Shown piece by piece: positions 10,488 through 15,426 of a stretch of 15,426 nt of DNA. The DNA is from Blastocladiella britannica (Eukaryota; Blastocladiomycota; Blastocladiomycetes; Blastocladiales; Blastocladiaceae): assembly GCA_025349905.2 (NCBI GenBank), contig MU624975.1:1-15426 (forward strand), given 5' to 3'. A program made the translations under genes and the position numbers. The notes beneath the pieces are model-generated. The model worked only from the letters and a program-made list of their open reading frames with translations. It had not been told where the DNA came from and did no database searches. Position 1 is the stretch's first letter. The number at the start of each line of letters is the position of its first letter.

Positions 10488-12745
10488 ATGCGCCCGTACC
10501 CTCCGCCCACCTTACTTCACCCTGCTCCTCCTCCTCCTAGTCATTCGACTGCATCCCCATCAATAACAATACTGACACCTCGGCCATCGCAGCAGTCACC
10601 TCCTCCTCCCCCTGCACTCCCGATGGATCAGCCCCTGGCCGCGCCGGCGCACTTACCGGAGCCGACGGTGGCATCCACTGGCGATCCCGGTCCTCCTTCT
10701 CTGCAGTGGGCATTCCCCCCTCCAGCCGTTCCCTTGGCGTCATTTGATGCGACGACCTTTCCCAACCAGGACCTGACGGCCGCCGCCGCGTTTGCGATTG
10801 CCATGGCTGCTGCTCAGCAACAACAGCAACAGCAGCAACAGCAACAGCAGCAGCAGCAACAGTACAGCCAGTACATGGCGTCACTGCCGTTCCCGGTGGC
10901 CCTGGTTCCCGTGGCGGCGCTGACTCCGCAGCAACAGCAACAGCAGCTCCAGCAACAGCAGCAGTTGCAGCAGCAGTTCCAGCAGTTCCAGCAACATCAG
11001 CAGCAGCAGCAACATGCGGCCGCGCTCCAGAGCTTGCTGTCGGCGGCGGGTGGGACTGGTGCTCCACCGTTTGTGATGCCTTCCTTTTTTGCTGCTCCGA
11101 CAGCTGCTGTGATGCCGCCACCTGCACCAGCGTCAGCAGCGACGGCGTCGGCTGCTACAACGGCGGGCGGTCCCGACCCCGCGGGCACCTGGACCGCCGC
11201 ATCAACTCACCCTTTGCCCGCGCCCGTTCCTCCTCCTCCCGCGCCCACGTCCGCTGCTTCGACTGCACGCTCATCATCGGCGTCATCGGTGGCTCCGGAC
11301 AGCGATGACGACAACGACGAGGATCATGCGACTGCTGCCGCTGAGCCCACGGCGCCCGCGGCCGACGGTACTAGCAGCAGCAGCGAACGCAAGAAGCTGC
11401 ACCGGCGGCCCGTGATTGTGATGCCTGAGATTCCGTCAGCGCTCGAGAAGCGGTGCAAGGGCGGGCCGGGCAAGAAGCGCAAGGGTATCTCGGACGAGGA
11501 GAAGGAGGCCCGACACTCCGAGCGGTTCGTCACTTGCCTTTATCTGAAAATGATTACTGAATACAATAAATCAGGGTGATGCGCAACCGGATCGCGGCGC
11601 AAGAGTCGCGCAACAAGAAACGCGCGTACGTCGAGACGTTGGAGACGGCGGCGGCCGAGATCCAGGACCAGAACACGGAGCTGCGTGACGAGAACGACCG
11701 GCTGGCCAAACGCATCCGCACGCTCGAGTCCGAGAACAAGCACTTGAACTCGAAGCTCGACTGGGTGGTGGCGCAAATGGCCGAGATGCGGCGCGAGCAG
11801 CAGCAGCAGCAGCACCATCATATCCCTCTTCCGCCTGTGGTGCCGTCGTTCCCCCCGGGCGCCTCAGCCGGTGGTGGCGGCCCGCTGGACGGTGGGGACG
11901 TCGCAGCAGCGGTGGGGTCGCCTCCGGACGCTGATGTTGGGTTGCCTCCTGGCTCTTCGTCTTCTTCGTCGGTGTTGTCGCAGAGTCCGGTGGTCGGTAG
12001 TGGTAGCAGTCGCGCGTCGTCGTTGTGTGCAGCCCCCACACTGTTGCACACTACCACCACCACCACCACCACCACTGGCAGCAGCACGCGCGCGTCGTCC
12101 CCGGACCTCGGGTGCGTGTCGATGACCATGGCCGATTTGTCGGCGATGTTCTCGTTGGGTAGTAGTCTCGGATTTTCCGGTCCAGCAGCGGCCGCAAAGC
12201 CGGCAGCGGCGCAGATCTATCTCGCCGCCGCCGCCGGTTCCCAGCAGCGGAGCCCGAATGGCATACTGACCCAGCGTGGATCTCGCCGTGCGCGTCGCCA
12301 TGGCCATCCTCAGCCGCAGCAGCAACGGTGGCGGGTGGTGACGCTCGATTCGACGGTCCCATCGACTTCGTCGGCAGCCATGGCCGCGACCTTGGCGGCC
12401 ATCCAGTCCCTGATTGCCACGGTGCTGGCAGTGTCGGTGGCGGCGGTGCGTCTGGCGCAGTGGTCGACCGCGTCCACCACCACGACGACGTCCTCGGCGG
12501 CGGCCGTGTTTGAGCGGGCGGTGGTGGCAGTGGCGCGGGCATTGGGTGGTCAGGGCGATGCGCGCACGGTGCGGGCGGTGGTGGCGGCGGCGCTCGGAGT
12601 CGATCCGGCGTCGGTGGGCGCCCCCGCTTTACGTATCGTGGTGCCGCGGGTCCTGGTGGCCGGTGCAGCCGACGCGAAACGCGCGGCCGACTCGGCTCGG
12701 GCTCTGGCGCGCCGGTGGCGGCGGTGGGCCAAGCAGCCACCGTAA
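10488..12745 (+). CDS. Glutamine-rich bZIP transcription factor, CREB3/ATF6 or Hac1-like basic region
   Basis: Exons are 10488-11524 and 11575-12745, about 735 residues; an alternative start at 10623 (MDQPLAAP) gives 690. The N-terminal half is Pro-, Ala- and Gln-rich with 16 Gln in a row, resembling an activation region. An acidic patch (DSDDDNDEDH) and the basic KKLHRRP and GKKRK clusters (possible nuclear signals) precede the basic region RVMRNRIAAQESRNKKRAY, which fits NxxAAxxSR of bZIP proteins. The leucine zipper follows, with EIQDQNTELRDENDRLAKRI and LESENKHLNSKLDWV. The intron (11525-11574, GTTCGT...AATCAG) falls exactly at the entrance to the basic region. The C-terminal half is low-complexity (Ser, a run of nine Thr, Ala) and contains a hydrophobic stretch, MAATLAAIQSLIATVLAVSV, at about residues 610-635, that might span a membrane. 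The basic region is closest by eye to CREB3/ATF6 and Hac1/XBP1 proteins; the target genes are unknown. Confidence 0.85.
10815..10862 (+). repeat. CAG/CAA repeat encoding 16 glutamines
   Basis: Sixteen consecutive Gln codons, a mix of CAG and CAA, lie in the presumed activation region of the bZIP protein. The mixed codons should limit slippage. Confidence 0.9.
10927..11020 (+). repeat. Second glutamine-rich tract
   Basis: An interrupted Gln tract with Leu, Phe and His at intervals (for example QQLQQQQQLQQQFQQFQQHQ), a pattern seen in coiled-coil-prone activation domains. Confidence 0.8.
12050..12076 (+). repeat. ACC repeat encoding nine threonines
   Basis: Nine consecutive Thr codons, nearly all ACC, lie in the disordered region after the leucine zipper of the bZIP protein. 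Confidence 0.85.
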
Positions 12746-12853
12746 AATACCTTTTTTTTTTCTCTCCTTTATCTCTTTTCTTCTCGTACCTTTTTTTCGT
12801 GCCACCGCACCAAAATATATAACATAATTTTTTTTAATTAATTAATTGAAAAA
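12746..12853. terminator. Convergent 3' region between the bZIP and DOHH genes
   Basis: This 108-nt AT-rich spacer must hold the 3' ends of both convergent genes. It contains T-runs at about 12752-12761, 12791-12797 and 12828-12835, the AT-rich AAAATATATAACATAA and a TTAA tandem repeat (12834-12847). No perfect AATAAA is seen on the plus strand. The two transcripts probably overlap at their ends. Confidence 0.4.
12834..12847. repeat. TTAA tandem repeat
   Basis: A palindromic TTAATTAATTAATT tract beside the DOHH stop codon. It is simple-sequence AT in a 3' region; nothing suggests a transposon target duplication. Confidence 0.7.
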
Positions 12854-13973
12854 TCAAATGGTAGTGGTGACTGCTGGCAACCCGTTGGCGTACTGCAAGT
12901 CGCCCGAGTTCTCGTACTCCCACATGTCCACGCCGACCTCGCACGACTCGCGCACCACCGTGTCGGCGTCGGCGGTAAACTGCTGCAGCAGCGGCAAGCA
13001 CTCGGGCGTGGCAATGGATCCCAGCGCCTCCGCGGCCTCGTGCCGCACCATGCCCTCTTCGTTCGGGTCGGACAGGACCAGGCGGAGGGAGGGCACGGAC
13101 GCCGGGTGTTGCAGTTGGCCAAACACGTAAGCTTTTAATTTTTTTTTGGGTCGATTGTCAGTATCAAAAAAAAGAGATGACATAAAGAAGAAGAGACATA
13201 CCAATCTCGTGCCGGAACAGAGCCGAGGTATCGGCAAACCCGTCAGCCAGCGCCAGCACTGCGGGCTCCGTCCCGATATTGCGCAGCGTGAACATGGCGC
13301 GGTACCGCTTGAACAGTGGGAGCGACGAGTCCAGCAACATGGTCCGCAGGTACGCGACGTCGCGGGCCGGGAGCGGTGGGGCTGGGTCCACGGACGCGTA
13401 CGCCGATACCGTTTGGGCATCATCCCCGTGTTGGCTGGGTTCCGTTGTGGCATCGTACCGCAACAAGTCGACCGCCAACTCGCACGTCTGCCGCACGACC
13501 TCGTGGTCGGTGGCGTCGTGCTGGTACCGTTCCAGTAACGGAAGGACGGACCGGTCACCAATAGCACCCAGAGCTTCCGCGGCCTCGTGCCTGACCATCG
13601 GGTCTTCGCTGCGGTCGGCCAAGACGTGCGACAGGACAGGGATGGCTGCCACCAGTTTCATTTGGCCCAGGACGTAGGCCACCTCGTGCTTGAGCAGGGA
13701 CGAGGGGTCGTCGAATCCTATTGCATTTATACCATTGGTATCATTAGTATTTTATCCTTCATATATTACGAGAATATATAAGATGCCTCGGCCAATCGCT
13801 GCCACCGCCGCGTCGGTCTTGAGCGCCTTGAGCGTGAACAGCGCGCGGAACCGCTCGGTCATCGGAAGGGCGGCGTCGGCCAACGCATCGCCTAAGGCAA
13901 CGTAGACCGCCGGGTCGGCGCGCGCGGACGCCAATTGGGACTCGCTGGTGGGGAACTCGTAGTCGACGGCCAT
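12854..13973 (-). CDS. LIA1: Deoxyhypusine hydroxylase (DOHH, Lia1 family)
   Basis: DOHH is a di-iron HEAT-repeat enzyme that hydroxylates deoxyhypusine on eIF5A, the last step of hypusine synthesis. Exons are 13973-13787, 13717-13202 and 13131-12854; 326 residues, matching yeast Lia1 (325). The four iron-binding His-Glu pairs are present: [12 protein letters not shown] (H73-E74), [15 protein letters not shown] (H106-E107), [16 protein letters not shown] (H232-E233, split by intron 2) and [14 protein letters not shown] (H265-E266). The spacing within each pair of motifs is 33 residues, as in the human enzyme. The interdomain linker holds [20 protein letters not shown], and the C-terminus [16 protein letters not shown]. 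Intron 2 (13201-13132) is GTATGT...AAAAG. Intron 1 (13786-13718) best fits a GC-AG boundary with a TACTAAT branch site. The enzyme looks complete and active. It is convergent with the bZIP gene. Confidence 0.96.
13718..13786 (-). other. GC-AG intron 1 of DOHH
   Basis: The exon ends ...GGCCGAG and the intron begins GCATCT and ends GCAATAG. This join gives [17 protein letters not shown], in frame and matching DOHH homologues. No GT donor nearby gives the required phase; GTAATA 21 nt inside would be out of phase. The near-canonical branch site TACTAAT lies in the expected place. Confidence 0.78.
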
Positions 13974-14118
13974 TTGTTATTTCTTTTCTTTTTTTTTTGT
14001 GTTAAAATGGACTCAAGAGGCGAAAGAGAAAGCGGTGGCGATGGGGTTTATGAAGCGGTCATTTGTAACGTTGTCAAAGCAAATCAGATTCGAAGATTTG
14101 AATCGATTGATTATTAAC
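13974..14118 (-). promoter_or_regulatory. Spacer between the ankyrin-protein stop and the DOHH start
   Basis: This 145-nt spacer serves as the 3' region of the ankyrin-repeat gene and the promoter of DOHH, both on the minus strand. Just before the DOHH ATG, the plus strand has a T-rich run (about 13980-13998), read as A-rich leader sequence on the coding strand. A similar A-run precedes the Nse3-like ATG. No TATA box is evident. Confidence 0.35.
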
Positions 14119-15371
14119 TCAAGAAACGGCCATCCGCCACGATGCCGTCGACGTCGACGTCGACGACGACCGGCCCATCTCCCACAGATCGCCTTCGCTC
14201 TCATCACCCGTACCAATACTACTGCCAGTGTTGGCCGACGACGATGGCGGAGGATGCGCCGCCCACATGGCGTCCACGGCCGCCTGCCACCCGCCCCTCG
14301 GCTTCTTCGTAATCAGCTGCTCCTCCTGCTTCTGCAGTGGCAACAAGTCACCATCCGCCAACGATGATGACGACGATAATGGCACCTCGTCCAGCCACGT
14401 CAGAACGTCATTCACGCCCGCCGCCGACCACCGTGCGGCCTTGGCCACCCACACGTCGCCCTTGTACTGAATGGCCTGCTGGATCTGGACGGCCACCGCC
14501 ATCGCCACGAACGCCGCCAGGATTCCGCGGAGGAGTGCGGTGGTGGCGGGGGCGCGGAGGACCGCCGACATGCGCGAGTGCAAGTGCCATCCGGTCAGCG
14601 ACGCCACTGAAGACGATGTCGAGGATGTTGCTGTGGTGGTCGAAGCGGAGGATGAGGCCGATGATGCCTTTCCACTGCTTGGACTGGTGATGTCGCATGA
14701 TGGTTCGATCGACTTTGCCTTCTTCGTCGCTGTCGTTGACGGAACAGGCGCCGAAACGACCAACGGCGTGATCTCCGACACGACCGCGGCCCGCGCAACC
14801 GCCACGCCCTCGTCCCACCCGACCGCCCGCGCCACTTCTTCCACCGACCGCCCCCGCCCATCGCGCACGCCCACGTCGGCGCCCGCAACACGCACCAGCC
14901 ACTGCAACAGCTGCGAGTACTTGTTTTCGGCGGCCAAGTGCACGAGCGCGGCGCCCGTGGACGACCGGTGCGAGTCCAGGATGTGTGCCAGTGACTTTTG
15001 GTGACGCTTTGTAGAGGATGTGGCGGCAAAGCGCTGGATGGCGCGTAACGCGACTTGCTCGCCCGTGGAAATGGCGGTGGTGCTTGATGAGGCGGAAAGG
15101 TCGGTGAGCAAGTGGGTGACGGATTCGAGCGATTCCGATTCTTGTGCGTGCGATGACGATAACGACCAGTGCTGGCCGACAATGTGCTGCGCGTACTGTC
15201 CCATCCCACCGACGCTGCCACCATGGGACGGCCATGCCGACGAGGAGGACGGGTGCTGCCCGATCATGCCGTTACCACCGCCACTGCCAGGAGGAGCCGC
15301 CGATGTCCCGTTGCCGCCCATGTTGTAGCTGAGGAGCGTGAGCGCCAGTTCCAGCAGTCGATCCGATTGGC
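14119..15371 (-). CDS. Ankyrin-repeat protein with one C-terminal membrane-like segment, C-terminal part
   Basis: The gene runs off the right edge; 14119-15371 is the last exon, ending in TGA. About 416 residues are visible. The open frame extends to an ATG at 15393, but a CTGAC branch motif and GTATAG acceptor just upstream suggest that 15372-15408 or more is intron. The order is a helix (DRLLELALTLLSYN), a Gly/Ser/His-rich stretch, then helices such as VALRAIQRFAATSS. One clear ankyrin repeat follows (GAALVHLAAENKYSQLLQWL, then GADVGVRDGRGRSVEEVARA), then a long Ser/Thr linker, a hydrophobic segment LLRGILAAFVAMAVAVQIQQ of about 20 residues, and a tail of about 120 residues. Ankyrins followed by a late single transmembrane segment resemble Spt23/Mga2 membrane-tethered transcription factors, but no TIG domain is inside the window, so this is only a suggestion. 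Confidence 0.6.
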
Positions 15372-15408
15372 CTATACAAAGATTACACATCATTTGCGTC
15401 AGTTATAC
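15372..15408 (-). other. Probable short intron at the 5' edge of the ankyrin-repeat gene
   Basis: On the minus strand the sequence reads GTATAACTGAC...CTTTGTATAG, with donor, CTGAC branch-like site and acceptor within 37 nt. The donor may lie further upstream, outside the window. The alternative is that translation starts at the ATG at 15393 and this is leader plus coding sequence. Confidence 0.45.
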
Positions 15409-15410
15409 CG

Positions 15411-15426
15411 TTTTTTTTTTTTTTTT
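15411..15426. repeat. Run of 16 T at the end of the window
   Basis: The window ends inside a homopolymer of at least 16 T. Similar T-runs of 9 to 15 occur at 498-510, 3346-3360, 3783-3792, 8277-8285, 10399-10410, 12752-12761 and 13139-13147, nearly all in introns or spacers. Confidence 0.9.

Noticed and set aside
11525..11574. Hac1/XBP1-type unconventional (Ire1) intron
   Set aside because: The borders are ordinary GT-AG and I could not see the conserved CNGCNG-type loops; a normal spliceosomal intron explains it.
12051..12740. 229-residue minus-strand open frame opposite the bZIP second exon
   Set aside because: Pro/Arg/Trp-rich composition typical of the antisense of a GC-rich repeat-containing exon; no domain is recognisable.
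14408..15235. 275-residue minus-strand open frame in another frame of the ankyrin gene
   Set aside because: Arg/Gly/His-rich shadow; the ankyrin and membrane segment lie in the other minus-strand frame.
15409..15426. A-run at the right edge read as a polylysine exon before the GTATAA donor
   Set aside because: A homopolymer like those in other introns and leaders of this window is more likely non-coding; no protein evidence.

Overview
The window is a compact stretch of a eukaryotic nuclear genome, most likely from a flagellated (zoosporic) fungus. Short introns (about 37 to 102 nt, AT-rich, with CTGAY-like branch points) interrupt GC-rich exons. The vacuolar aspartic protease is closest to fungal Pep4-type enzymes, and intergenic spacers are about 100 to 400 nt. 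A homologue of the centriolar-satellite/cilium-associated protein CCDC112 argues for a lineage that still has a flagellum (chytrid or blastoclad grade); this is inference, not a taxonomic proof. There are no operons, mobile elements, CRISPR arrays, tRNAs or rRNAs that I can see.

Layout from left to right: (1) minus strand, 1-498, the 5' part of an Nse3/MAGE-family SMC5/6 subunit, running off the left edge; (2) plus, 655-2285, an F-box/leucine-rich-repeat protein, divergent from gene 1 across 156 nt; (3) plus, 2473-3967, vacuolar proteinase A; (4) plus, 4067-5351, cystinosin-like PQ-loop cystine transporter, 99 nt after gene 3; (5) plus, 5636-8266, a BRAP2/Etp1-type RING plus UBP-zinc-finger ubiquitin ligase; (6) plus, about 8313-10228, CCDC112-like coiled-coil protein (5' exon structure unresolved); (7) plus, 10488-12745, a glutamine-rich bZIP transcription factor; (8) minus, 12854-13973, deoxyhypusine hydroxylase, tail to tail with gene 7; (9) minus, 14119-15371, the C-terminal part of an ankyrin-repeat protein with one hydrophobic, probably membrane-spanning segment, running off the right edge.

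Most genes look like independent housekeeping or regulatory genes. The one neighbour pair with an obvious shared compartment is proteinase A plus cystinosin: proteolysis in the vacuole releases cystine, which cystinosin exports. The most interesting signals are the CCDC112 homologue, four predicted introns that are multiples of three with no in-frame stop (retention would insert residues rather than truncate), an unusual preference for GTAC donors and ATAG acceptors, a likely GC-AG intron, and two putative DNA-binding or scaffold proteins with hydrophobic C-terminal segments. I found nothing that I can defend as a wholly new biological system. All gene models were spliced by eye, without alignment software or transcript data.
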